From Pseudevernia furfuracea (taxonomy: Eukaryota; Ascomycota; Lecanoromycetes; Lecanorales; Parmeliaceae), in NCBI GenBank assembly GCA_022315425.1, contig JAIUPT010000013.1:1364001-1428000 (forward strand): 64,000 nucleotides of DNA, given 5' to 3'. A program made the translations under genes and the position numbers. The stretch's first letter is position 1. Each line of letters begins with the position of its first letter. The notes beneath the pieces were generated by a model. It searched no databases. It saw only the letters and a program-made list of their open reading frames with translations, and had not been told where the DNA came from. Below are positions 36,101-46,731 of this stretch, piece after piece.

Positions 36101-38320
36101 TTACGATCGCATCGATTCTACGATATTTTAATTCTAAGCTATCAATAAGAATTGAGACTGATACGTCGAGTTATATTATTAATAATATTCTAAGTCAGTT
36201 ACACGATAAATTGTAACACTTAGTAATCTATTATTCACGTAAACAAATATCGGCGAAGACGCGATATAACGTTCATGACAAAGAGCTGTTAGCTATTATA
36301 AAGTCGTTTAAATACTAACGTCACTACTGCGAGAGTAGTAGACACAAGATCAAGATCTTAATAGATCATCATAATCTTAAGAGATTTATGAGCATTACGC
36401 GATTAAATAGTCGTTAGATTCGTTAAGCGCAGAAGCTGAGTCGCTACGATTTTGTTATCGAATATCGTTAGAGAAAACATAATCTCGCGAATTCACTCAG
36501 TCGAATTTCTAATTACGAGCAAGATAATGATACTACGAAACGCGAGAATTATTAATTGCTGAGCGAGCTAAAGCAGACGTTACGTGATTTTCGTGCTGTG
36601 AGAAGATCGATCTTCATGACTAATTGCTTTCAAATACTTATCACTAAGACTTATAAGATGTCTGATATATGTGAGTAATAAGCACGTATTCGTGTTACTA
36701 TTGCAGCAGAAGACCTCGCAGAGAATACTATAAACGATTAGTCGTTCGACGATATGCTCGTGAAGCTAACTCGTGAAGATGATTATGCAAAGAAGATATT
36801 AAAATAGCTGAAGCAGTCTATTGTTAACTCTCTAAGCGACCTAAGCGATCAACTCTACAGTCTTATCGATGAACGACTGTATTATAAAGAGAAGATCTAT
36901 GTCCCTACGACGCTACGAGATATAATTCTCGATCGATATTACGATGCTTCTCTAATAGATCATTTCGATACTGAAAAGACTCAGATACTAATTTAACGTA
37001 AGTACTTTTAATCGAAGCTTGCAAGGGATATGAACGAGCACGGTACATCGTATTCTATGTGCGCTATAATCAAGTCGTCTAGATATAAGTCGTATAATAA
37101 GTTGATATTATTGTCGACTTTTACTTATAAGTGAAAAGATATTTTATTGAACTTCGTCACTGAACTGTCGCTCTTCAAGAACTAACGTGATTATATCTAC
37201 GATTCGATTTTGATAATTGTGAATCGTCTCACGAAGATGTTATATTATATTACATAACAGTGAACAAGACGCTCGACGCGAAGCAATTCGCACAAGTACT
37301 AATCGAGAATCTAATAAGATATTATGAACTATCTGACTCAATAGTAACGAACCGTGAATCGCTATTTATCTCTCAGTTCTGATCTAGTCTTATATACTTT
37401 CTGAGAGTGAAGCGGCGCTTATCGACTACATTTCACTCTTAGATCGATGATCAGATTAAGCGACAAAATAGTATTATAAAATAATACTTACGAATCTTCG
37501 TCTGCTGAAAGCAGAACGATTAAGTGACATAATTATTAATCGCGAAGTTTGCGTACAATAACGCAAAGAACTTAGTTATTAACATATCGTCTTTTGAGAC
37601 TAACTTAAACTACAGTCTCAGAATATTATAAGACGAAAACATCGATTCGAAATCTCGCTCGCAGACTGCAGTTGATAACGTAAAGCATCTATTTACACTT
37701 ATAAATATCTATAAAGATATAATCTTAACTACTCAGCAGTCACAGATCGAGTACGCGAATAAATATCGCAAGTTACGAGACTACAAAGTAGGTGACTTAA
37801 TATAATTAAATATCAAATATCTCAAGACCAAGCGAAATAGGAAGCTAGAATTCAAAAACTTCGATTCATTTCTTATCACGAACGTTATCGATTCACAGTT
37901 CTATCGACTCGAGTTGTCGAGCGACTAACGAATTTATAACGTCTTTTATGTGTTCTTACTGAAAAAGAACTCTTCAAAATAGAGAGAGATAAGTCAAAGT
38001 CTAGAGAACATGAAATTCGACGAAGGCGATATATATAACTACGTGATCGCTGACGTTGTGAATAAAATAGTTTTTGAATCAGACGAGAATGACAAGATAG
38101 GAGGTCTATACTATCAAGTTCACTGAAAAGGATATTCTAACTCAGAGAATATATGAAAACTCTACGAGAGAGTCTCTTATCTACGGAAGTTGTTAAATAA
38201 GTTTCATAAGAAGCACTCTAACAAGTCTACAGTCGAATTAGTGATCATCGAAAGAAAGTTACAACGACGTGTTTTAAAGAGATCTACGTCGAAGAACAAG
38301 GATAAGAATATAAAAGAAAG
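33150..38320 (+). pseudogene. Gypsy gag-pol remnant with C-to-T/G-to-A damage
   Basis: Gag-like helical region at about 33180-34080, then a zinc knuckle at about 34128-34175 in which the CCHC histidine is replaced by tyrosine (CYKCDISNYRTTEC). Reverse transcriptase from about 35270 (FVKKPDEGLRLCVNYRELN); its catalytic box reads YLDN instead of YLDD near 35620. RNase H is at about 36060-36530 (KTRYNVHDKELLAIIKSF), integrase at about 36900-37600 (NRLTKM), and a chromodomain at about 38020-38230 where both tryptophans around KGYS have become stops. Typical changes are Gly to Glu/Asp, Pro to Ser/Leu, Trp or Gln to stop, as expected of C-to-T on either strand. No functional product is possible. 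Confidence 0.88.
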
Positions 38321-38634
38321 CGTTGAACATCCGTGACAGTGTTATAAACGACAGTACTCTTTTATTCATTTTCCTACCTAACGAGGAGATTTTATGATTT
38401 TAACGAGACTAGCTCAGACATTGTATAAGACGAAAGAATAGAAGTTCGAACGATATCGATTCGACTGATTGACTCGGACTCTGAATCGGATGAATTTCAA
38501 TTACTTGACGTTCGTCTGATGTTTGCTGACGCATTGTGACATGGCTGCAATGGGGTATCGATATACGACATGCTGTTGTTCTTTTTTCGGGCTTGCTACC
38601 TCACAGGAGCTCGTCTTTGAAAAGGGGGGATAAT

Positions 38635-38900
38635 TGTAAGGGCCATGAGGTCTCTAGGCATGAGGCGGCCTGTCAGAAGTCCAGGAATCCAACATACATC
38701 TAGGCCAGATCCGGGAGACTATCCCTCTGGTGCAGCTGTGCGGCTATAGCAGTCGCATAGTAAGTTTGCTTGGCATGGGGGTGCACTCTCCCCTGCTAAA
38801 TATGCTGCCTCTGAGGACTCCCACCGAGTTCCTCAGGATTCAGTCTATCTAGTAACCAATCCATCTATTACTCACTCACGCATGCCTAGACCCCGTTACA
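38635..38900 (+). repeat. 3' LTR
   Basis: 266 bp, near-identical to the 5' LTR, followed by the CTGCC target duplication and preceded by a polypurine tract. Confidence 0.93.
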
Positions 38901-39073
38901 CTGCCCCCCCGAAGAATTAAACAGACTTTGTTATATCATTATCTGTGTTCATCAATATAACTTCGATTTAAAAAATTCCTGAAGATTCAAAATCTAGATT
39001 TTACGTTCTATAATTTCTCTTTTCACTTATTCCCAATTACTGTTATAAAACGACGGATTACACGTGTTCACCC

Positions 39074-39115
39074 GGATATGCAGTTTACTGGGATATGCAG
39101 GTTAGGGCTAGGGCT
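39074..39115 (+). repeat. sub-terminal or terminal inverted repeat, left
   Basis: Two GGATATGCAG copies followed by GTTAGGGCTAGGGCT. Its reverse complement is at 41363-41404. An 8-bp ACGGATTA lies just outside both repeats (39053-39060 and 41415-41422) in direct orientation, which could be a target duplication or chance. Confidence 0.75.
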
Positions 39116-39207
39116 TATCAACACTCAAATGCCTACATCGCACCAAAATTCTATGGCAACTCTGCATAATCATGTTGAATGATATTATTATGTCTTCGAC
39201 AGCTACT

Positions 39208-41163
39208 TCATCGTTTTTTGTCTATTATAAGTCTACCACGAGTTGATTTCCGATGGACAGTCTCTTCCTCAACTACTTCCTGTATCACTGTAACAGTCTT
39301 ACCACCTTCACCTCTACCTCTTTCACCTCTTCTACCTCTTACGATACCCCTTCCACCCCTGTCGTCTCTTTGTGATTGCTGTCTTAATGAAGGGAGCACT
39401 GATACAGGGAGTACTAGTGGGATATGTGAGTCTAACAGGGGTAAAGTAGTGGTCTTTTTTTTGACTAAACTGATCTTTTTTGAACTTCTTGTCTTTGTCT
39501 CAGCAAAAAGAGACGGTCTCAGGTGACACATGCATTTGAATTGCTTATCAAATTGCTTATCAGCCTCATTTTGTTGTCGTTGATTCACAGTCTTCTTATT
39601 CAAGAGATAACCTTCCCTCAAGTGTGCTTGTCCACGGTCAGCCCTCTTCTTCTTTCGCTTATCTATCTTGATAAGATCGTTGTTAGTAGATTTCAGAAGA
39701 ATGTTGTTTGCTAGCGCGGAATTGCATGCTTTCCCAAGCTTTTCTGGTAGTGTGGAATCAGGGTTCCCAGCCTTGATTTGTTACACCAGTTGATTGACTT
39801 GTTGCATATTTGCCGGGGTAAAAGCCACAGAAATGAAGTCACCGTTGAATGCTGTGACTGTCATATCTGGTGAAGGTGTGCTAGGCCGTGACTCTGGGAT
39901 TTGAAGTCTCAACTTGTCAAAAACAACCTGAGGGTTGATTGGAAAAAGCCCACTCTTTTGCCATGCATGTCGAATATTCTTCTCTGTTGCGGCATTCTTT
40001 CTGGCCATTTGAATAAATTGAATAAAGTCACATTTGTCCATTTTGTAGCCTCCGCCATATCGTGTGTTCTCTTCCAAATGCTTGCGGTATGCAGTTGCCA
40101 ATGGCTGAAAAAATCCAACATCAAGTGGCTGAAGAATGTGTGTGGTATGGGGAGGCAAGCATAGCAGAATAATATCATTGCTAATGCAGAAAACGATGAC
40201 TTTGGTACTGATATGGGAGGCATGCCCATCAAGTATAAGAAGACGATATTGTCCTTTCAGAGTTCTTCGAGTTTGAGGCTCAAAGCACCTGGAGAAATTA
40301 GTCCAAATCATATATAAAAACGAGGTAATCTAAGCATACTTCTCGAACCACTCCAAGCCAATAACATTATTTGTTCAGCCATTATCACTAACAGCAATAT
40401 AGGCTTCCTCATCCTTCACAAAAGCAAACCAGGCTTTCATTTGCCGTTTACCCTTAAGAATAAGAAACATCGGAAGAAGTCTACTGTCCCCAGATATGCA
40501 TTCGATAAGAGTTGCCCACTCTCGATTCCCGTCCTGAGTCTTATACATCTGAATGTTCTCTCGAGAGCATATCACTCTCGCTTTCCCAGTATCACCAAGA
40601 GCAGATCCTTTCTCGTCCATATTGTACGTATCTTCCTTCTGAATATCGTATTCTTGAATCACAGACCTAACAAGCTGAAACCAATGTAAAAGAAGGTGTG
40701 AGTCATGGGTAGCAGCACGATCCTTGTCCAATGGCTAACTAAATCGACTTTGCAATTCCGAATGACGGCTAAGAAACTTCGATACCCAGTTTATACCTAG
40801 TGGTCTATGGTCTCCTCTGTCTAATAGTATCTCAGAAGCCATGAATCTAACTAGTTCCACTCTGGGAGGCCAATTCCAGGCTGTCACTTGTAAGATCCAT
40901 TCTTTCAGAGCTTCCTCCTCCACAGGGCTGAGTCGTAACTCACTGTCATGTGCTTCTCGATGAGCACGAGTCTTTCCGACAAGGCGTCGACTGAGAGTGG
41001 TGGGAATGATATCATACTCGCGAGCAATTGGCTCAACTTTAGACTGTTTTTTGTGAGGATCCGAGCTGTTCTCATAAAGCAAGTAGACTTATTTATACTC
41101 CTCAATTGCGAGTTGCAAACGTTCCGATTTTGATACTTCTTTTGGAGCCTTTGGGGGAGACAT
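39208..41163 (-). pseudogene. pogo/Fot1-type transposase (CENP-B HTH plus DDE_1), four premature stops
   Basis: Complement(39208..40288, 40340..41163), 635 codons in one frame after removing a 51-nt GTATGC..CCAG intron. Premature stops: TAA at 41089-41091, TAG at 40735-40737, TGA at 40375-40377, TAA at 39781-39783. N-terminal part is a CENP-B-type DNA-binding region (LSPVEEEALKEWI then WNWPPRVELVRFMASEIL). The DDE_1 catalytic core shows YNMDEKG, LLILDGHASHIS and HILQPLDVGFFQPL, giving the three acidic residues. The C-terminal 190 codons, beyond the fourth stop, are basic and end with an RGG-like segment; because they stay open in the same frame I count them as part of the original protein. 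There are no frameshifts, only nonsense changes of C-to-T or G-to-A type. Confidence 0.82.
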
Positions 41164-41362
41164 AATGATAATTTTGGGAGGTAACGGGAGTAGAGGGACG
41201 GGGTGGAATGGGCTTACTACTTGCTACGAGGGGACTATGAATTAATGAGGCCATTGCAAAGCCTCCTCGGTGACTATAAGAGACCGAAATGTATAGATTT
41301 ATCATAGATATGTGGACTTTTTTGGTGGCTTATGATGGGGAAGGTAGATTTGGAATTATATT

Positions 41363-41404
41363 AGCCCTAGCCCTAACCTGCATATCCCAGTATCCTGCAT
41401 ATCC
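41363..41404 (-). repeat. sub-terminal or terminal inverted repeat, right
   Basis: Reverse complement of the repeat at 39074-39115, with two CTGCATATCC copies. Together they frame the pogo-type transposase gene. Confidence 0.75.
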
Positions 41405-41498
41405 CTATGAAACCACGGATTATGAAGTTTTCGAATTTGAGGGTGTTGCATTACTAGGTGTGTTGCATTCCTAGGTGGCAACGAGTATACTGAACGTA

Positions 41499-43356
41499 TC
41501 CCCGCGGAACTTCTTTGCACCCCCGCCTAGCTGTCCCTCAAAGTTCATCGAGGGTGAAAACTCGATTTTAACATGTGCTGAAAAGTTCATCGGCCCGCTT
41601 TTGTCAACTAAAGTATTCTACCGCAGGATGAGCTCTAACGTGCATATATGAGGTTGTCAAGACAAGAGAAATGATCGTATACTAATCGATTCCAGTAGAT
41701 CACAGTCTAGGTACAGAGATGGCACTGCCTTAGTGTGGATGTTGATTAAGTTTCCGGAAGCCTGTAGCAAGATAACCGAACAAACCCGATACTGTTCTGA
41801 GTGGCAACCTTGGCTAAAATCCCGAAAGGAGGCTGGGAACTAACAACCACCAAATCCCAACAGATACAGCTATATTACAAACGACGAGTTTGTATGACTC
41901 CAGGAAGCACCTTCCGATTCAAATGTCAGCACCCAGTCAGGCGGAAAGAAAGCGAAGTCGTCATTGGGACGGGCAGTCTTACCTGCATATGCATGTCGAT
42001 CGCGAATGTTCTACATTATTCGGTACAGATGGCTTGTAGAAACTATGACCGTTAAGTTGCCAAGACGATACTTTCAAGCTGACCGTAAATCTTCTTTCAA
42101 GTATTTCTTGTAGAGCAGATATCTGATGCTGTCACATGGATAGTAAGTCTGATTTCACAACAGACCAGACTCGTATCAATCTTCGGAAGGGACAAGGTAG
42201 TGAGAAGCTTTCTAACGGTATTGACGCGTTGCATCAATACCCTTTAGCTTAAAAACAAATGATCCGAATTTCCAGCGAGCGAATGAAAAGCCTGAAACGT
42301 TCGCAATGTGAGTATGTACACGTGGGTGGCTTGACTTTTTTCAGTTGCGGGAGTGAGCATTAGAGTCCATAATCTGCAGGCCTTGATCTTTCTTATTTCT
42401 GCGGGAATTTTAAGCGTGTGAGGGGAATGTTGATCTATCCCGTCATGACTCTGCTGTCACTGACATGTCCCATAATCCTGATTGGTTATGTAGAAAACAA
42501 ATCTCACGACTAAAGTCAAGTCAAAGCCTAAGGTACCTTAGTTCTGTAGGCTAAGGTAAGGTAGTGATGGGAAAGAGAAACTCCACCCAGGCGTCGGCGG
42601 CACCAGGACCGGCCACGCCTTGGCACTGAGTGGCAAGAATAGTGTAATGTACCAGCATTTTATCAAGGTTGTAGTGGCCGGAAAATCGTTCCGTCGCCGG
42701 CGGCAGGGTGACAAATTGCAGTATTCTAGTCGCAGTGCCAAGTCGTGTAAAGAATCCGCTTCAAGACCAGATTATGTCAAGGCGAAGCGGGGAAGTGAAA
42801 CATGTCATGACTGTAAATGGGCGAAATCTGGGATTACGATAGTTGCAATGCAATGCAATGCAAATTGCCATGATATATCCTTCAAGTTGACTGGTTCACT
42901 TCGACGTCACCTCAACCTCAGCTCGGTCGCCGATCAAGTCCGTTTGCCGATCAATAGTCGTTAGGATCGACTTTCCTCCTCTGTGTCTGATGGAAGACAG
43001 CTGACGAATTTTATTCGTGCGTGTCTGCATGCTGCAGTACAGCTGGCCATGCATCTTTGTGTCACTCTCGCTCCGTTGCGTACAGCTGCCCAATTGAATT
43101 GCCTCCAATCATGACAAAAAGCTCGCTCAGTGATGAGATCGCCTACGCCCACGAGTAGGCCACTCGTGGGAATGTAGGGAAGTAGGGAAGTGGGTTGGTG
43201 GGTTGGTGGGTTGAATATAAGATCGTAAAGTTTGAGCCGTCCCAAACCGTTTCTTCAAAGTTTCCCTCCAGAAGTGCCATCCTTTACCACTGTCCAACCC
43301 TCATCATGGCACTTGCTCAGTATTCAATGAATTGAGCGTCCAGCCTGTGCAGTGGA
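41499..43356. other. intergenic stretch with hairpin and G-rich tract
   Basis: No gene seen. A 14-bp palindrome CTAAGGTACCTTAG is at 42528-42541. A perfect 9-bp hairpin (CCCACGAGT, 5-nt loop, ACTCGTGGG) is at 43148-43170 and is followed by repeated GGG runs to about 43212. The right end must hold the promoter of the amidohydrolase gene. Confidence 0.55.
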
Positions 43357-44526
43357 ATGACCAACTTCTTTCACAGCACCAGTTTTCCTCAGGAGCTGCC
43401 GCAGGTTACTGTCATTCAAGATGTCCAGATATGGGATGGCGAGAATTACCTTGACGACACAAGCATCACTATTGAAGGGCAGACCATCTCCTTCGTTGGT
43501 GGTACAACGGTACCAAAGGAAGCCCAGGTAGTCCAGGGGCACGGCGGTTTCTTAATGCCTGGCCTGATAGATGCCCACGTCCACGTTGCTACTGTCATGG
43601 TACCAGCAACCTTCCAATTTCACAGTGATAAACATTTGAAACAACTAGTGAAATCTGGAGTCACCACAGGCTTTGACATGGGATCATTTCCTTCCTCCAA
43701 CATGCTACAATTCCATGAGCTAGGCGAAAAAGGTCTCCCATCTCTTTTGTGGTCTGGTCCAGCAGCTTGTGTCACGGGGGGTTTCCCAGCCGCGCTCCCT
43801 GGCTATCCGCACGACGCAATAGTAAACTCAAGCGAAAGTGCAAAGAACTATGCCAAAACCCGGATCAATGAGGGGGCGGACTACCTCAAGATATTCATCA
43901 ACGACGATGGGAAACCGGAGCAAGAATACCAGGAAATCATCAAGGGAATAGCCGATGAACATAACATCTCGGTCGTCAGTCATGCTCCAGACTTCATTGG
44001 CCAGGAAGTCGCCCGCAATGTTGGGGGAAAGTTCATTACCCATGTGCCTAAAGACAAGGCGCTCAATAAGACCGAAGTCCGGCAGATGCTGCAGAAAAAT
44101 CAAATCGCCATCCCAACACTAATCATGTCGCAAAACCTTATCTGCACAGGACCGATTATAGCCCCTGGCAAAAATCATGATTACAGCTATTCCAATGACA
44201 GCGTTGCCCTTATGTATGATATGGGCGTTCCGATCTTGGTTGGGACTGACGCTAGTGGTCCGGTCGGGTTCGTTGGGTACGGCGCTTCCATTCACACGGA
44301 AATGAGCCTTCTCCATGATGCTGGGATGTCCACCAAAGATATCCTGCGCGGAGCTACCTCACTAACAGCAAAATACTTCGACCTTCAAGACCGTGGTAGG
44401 ATTGCTCCCGGCATGAGGGCAGATCTTTTGCTCTTAAAGAAAAATCCTCTCGATGATATCACCAACTCAAATAAGATCAAAAAGGTTTGGACCGCTGGCA
44501 CCGTAGCTTACAAGAGTCTCTTTTAA
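43357..44526 (+). CDS. metal-dependent amidohydrolase
   Basis: Uninterrupted 389-aa frame with no introns. It has the amidohydrolase-superfamily layout: an N-terminal beta-sandwich strand set, then PGLIDAHVHVA (metal ligands His74 and His76), DYLKIF with Lys178 as the likely carboxylated bridge, His209 in SHAPD, His229 in ITHVP and Asp298 in VGTDAS. The C-terminal RGRIAPGMRADLLLLKKNPL returns to the beta-sandwich. Such enzymes hydrolyse C-N bonds of cyclic amides, dipeptides or related compounds; this subgroup resembles the imidazolonepropionase/prolidase-like clade. Substrate unknown. No signal peptide, so probably cytosolic. It stands alone just right of the transposon nest, and the lack of introns is unlike its neighbours, which could reflect family habit or transfer. 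Confidence 0.8.
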   Translation: MTNFFHSTSFPQELPQVTVIQDVQIWDGENYLDDTSITIEGQTISFVGGTTVPKEAQVVQGHGGFLMPGLIDAHVHVATVMVPATFQFHSDKHLKQLVKSGVTTGFDMGSFPSSNMLQFHELGEKGLPSLLWSGPAACVTGGFPAALPGYPHDAIVNSSESAKNYAKTRINEGADYLKIFINDDGKPEQEYQEIIKGIADEHNISVVSHAPDFIGQEVARNVGGKFITHVPKDKALNKTEVRQMLQKNQIAIPTLIMSQNLICTGPIIAPGKNHDYSYSNDSVALMYDMGVPILVGTDASGPVGFVGYGASIHTEMSLLHDAGMSTKDILRGATSLTAKYFDLQDRGRIAPGMRADLLLLKKNPLDDITNSNKIKKVWTAGTVAYKSLF

Positions 44527-45586
44527 GGTCAGTCAGCTTCCAGATCCCAAGCATCGTACCAAGCTGAGGACCAAGAGGAAAGAATGCCTAGGTGGTGAAG
44601 AGGGATTCCACTGTCTGGCGGTCGCTTAGTTCCTTCTCCCCTGCCTGCTAGACAAGCTGAGGTCTGAGCAGAAGCTACGTGGAGATTCTTCGCAGATGAC
44701 TTACATGTGCAAGAATTCTTGTACGTGCCAAGGCTTTTCAACACTGCAGTTCTGCGGCTTGCAGCCTCACTATATAGGGCTGCCATGAATTCAACATTCA
44801 GCTGCCATTCTAGATTTCACTTGCATTCCGAGTACAGATGATTGAATTCTCGTCCTGCTGTTGAAATGTGACACCTAAAAAACTGTGAAAAGGTATGCCG
44901 AGCCTTGGCGACGCATTCAGTAGATGCTCTTAGTAGCTATAAGCCCGGGTCCCCGATCATTCCTCCAGTCAGTATGTATCCGTATCTTCTCCTGACTCAC
45001 CAACCAAACGCCTGGAATAACTAACTAAGGGTGAAGGGAACAAAATGACGTCGTGATATGCAGGGCAGAGAAACCACCAGAGTGGTACGCATCGTAATTC
45101 CAAATCACGTCGGAACGTCGCCCTCCATACGGCAACCTCTGAACGGTGAGTCTAGCCCATAGCGCCATAATCGCTGAACATCCCTCGAAGCCCTCGCTAT
45201 CCCCGCATAGCGAATGTACTAAGGTACAATTGCCGCATTGAAAATAAGGGGCTGAGGCGGTGTGTTCTCCTGGGAAATGCGGGGTCTCTTCATCCGATGA
45301 ACATCGCATGATGATTCTCGAATAATCGCTCGACTCAGACTCAAGTACATTAAGTAGATTTGCGTGCGGCATACGGCGCTCAAGAATCGCGCTAGCAAAA
45401 CCCAATCTCCTCGTCCCAGTTCGCACTCAACTTACAACTCTCAACATCTTCCCCATCAACAAGTGTTGAGTCGTGGCGTGATATCCTGATACCTTAAATG
45501 AAAATATGATACATTTCCTCTCGTGTACATGCTCATGCATCTGCAGTTCATTCCACTTGGTGTGGTGAGGGTCTTCACGATGAGGT
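44527..45586. other. intergenic stretch, no supported gene
   Basis: A 133-codon minus-strand frame (45025-45426) exists but shows no domain or splice continuation, so I do not call it. Nothing else recognised. Confidence 0.45.
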
Positions 45587-46731
45587 CTATTCTTCATCGA
45601 TGTGCTCGAGAACTTTCCATATTCTCCATCGATTCTCTAGGCCCAGTGGCACTGAGGACATCAGCTTCCTCTTTCGTGGTTCGCCGCCTGCGTCAGCACC
45701 GATACTGTTCGCCTTTACTCTCAATGAGCTCATGCCCTCGGCCCAGTCGTGGCCACCCTGGTCTAGCTGCCGAATTGCTTCCAGCTCCTGTGGGAAAAGC
45801 CATTCGATCTCGAGTTCGACCTCAGCTTGATGGCCTGCTGACGGCTGGGAAGGGTTCGGTTGCAACCGAAGTTCGGACAAGATGAAGGAGGAGAGACCAG
45901 GGATCTTCATCGATGCGGGGTCCGCACATAGCAGCTAAGGCATCGGTCAGCATCTGCTCGTTCTCCAACGAAACAGGTTCGCATCCGCGAGCTGCCAACG
46001 TACTTCCCAGCCAGGTGAAGTATCCCATTCATCAGTCCAAAACTGTCGTGCCCCAAAGTATTGATGTGACCATTCAATGCCTCCCGAATTTCCATAATAG
46101 TGATCTTCCATGATTTTCCGGGAGTCGCTCAAATTGGCGCTCCGCCGTGATTCGAGGCAGTCGCAGAACTCTTCTAGAGTCTGGGGCTGTCTGGTATCAC
46201 CTACCTGGCATTTCTCCTTGCGAGTTTCACACATTCGATTCACAAGATTGAGGCAGGCCCGGTGGATGGGGAAAAGCATCCCGTTCTCCGCATCTGTGCT
46301 TTCATACACGGATAGCCTCTCTTCTTTGCCCTCCATGGTGGGGATTGCTGGATCTAAGGTGTACCCATACTGCCATCTTGCGGGAGGAGACATGAAGAAG
46401 TCGGGGATAGAAGAAACATTCTTGAAGAGCGGGTGTCTGAATCCGGTCAATGGCCGTTCGTCTTCAGGTGGAACTTCAATCTTACGGGTTCCGCCATCGA
46501 CCGACCACGCGAAAGTCCGTAAGCCACTGCTTGCTTGATTAGCGCATTCTTGCTGCACCGGACGTTTGGACGAAATACACTCGTCAACTCTCTAGGCAGG
46601 ACGCGCGAATCGTACGGGTCGTTCAAAGCAAGCATTTCATCTTCATTAGGATCCGGATATTCAGGATTGCGAATCAAAGGCAGGCTGAACGGACACCCAC
46701 ACACAGCGCAATACTTCTCTCGGGTGAACAT
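45587..46731 (-). pseudogene. eroded F-box-family (CAVCG-type) gene
   Basis: The start (46731) encodes MFTREKYCAVCGCPFSLP, the zinc-like N-terminus of a large Pezizomycotina family that also carries an F-box. A GTGTAT intron (about 46534-46580) joins it to a 200-codon segment with FPIHRACLNLVNRMCE and GGIEWSHQYFGARQFW, both family hallmarks. After PGWE (about 46010) the frame runs to a stop, and similarity continues in a second frame (ENEQMLTDALAAMCGP) and then a third (LSSFILSELRLQP to the terminal RIWKVLEHIDEE). No introns of normal size rescue these two shifts. The F-box and following region usual in the family are absent. I therefore call a decayed gene, though a gene with very short introns cannot be excluded. 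Confidence 0.5.

Larger units (their letters stand above)
32566..38900 (+). mobile_element. Ty3/Gypsy LTR retrotransposon (chromovirus), coding region destroyed
   Basis: 6335 bp. Two 266-bp LTRs start TGTAA and end TTACA, flanked by a perfect 5-bp target duplication CTGCC (32561-32565, 38901-38905). The polypurine tract AAAAGGGGGGA sits just before the 3' LTR (about 38620-38630). The interior reads, in order, Gag with a zinc knuckle, reverse transcriptase, RNase H, integrase and a chromodomain, all riddled with stops and replacement changes. Order RT-RH-IN plus a C-terminal chromodomain defines the chromovirus clade. It is inserted in element B. Confidence 0.92.
32457..41496. mobile_element. 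TA-flanked inverted-repeat element B containing a Gypsy and a pogo/Fot1 element
   Basis: A left end beginning CGTTCAGCATACTCG (32457) is matched in reverse complement by a right end finishing GAGTATACTGAACG (41496). The match runs about 60 bp, through two copies of CACCTAGTAATGCAACA-like sequence. Both ends abut TA (32455-32456 and 41497-41498), the target duplication of Tc1/mariner/pogo elements. Without the Gypsy insertion 2.7 kb remain. Either this is the pogo element itself with sub-terminal inverted repeats, or a small MITE (about 350 bp) invaded by a separate 2.35-kb pogo element and by the Gypsy. Confidence 0.65.

Noticed and set aside
42528..42541. Palindrome CTAAGGTACCTTAG as a possible operator
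   Set aside because: Similar CTAAGGTAC words occur elsewhere in intergenic DNA here (for example near 45222), and no gene starts nearby.
45025..45426. 133-codon minus-strand frame near the eroded F-box gene
   Set aside because: No family motif and no splice link to the gene; kept as intergenic.
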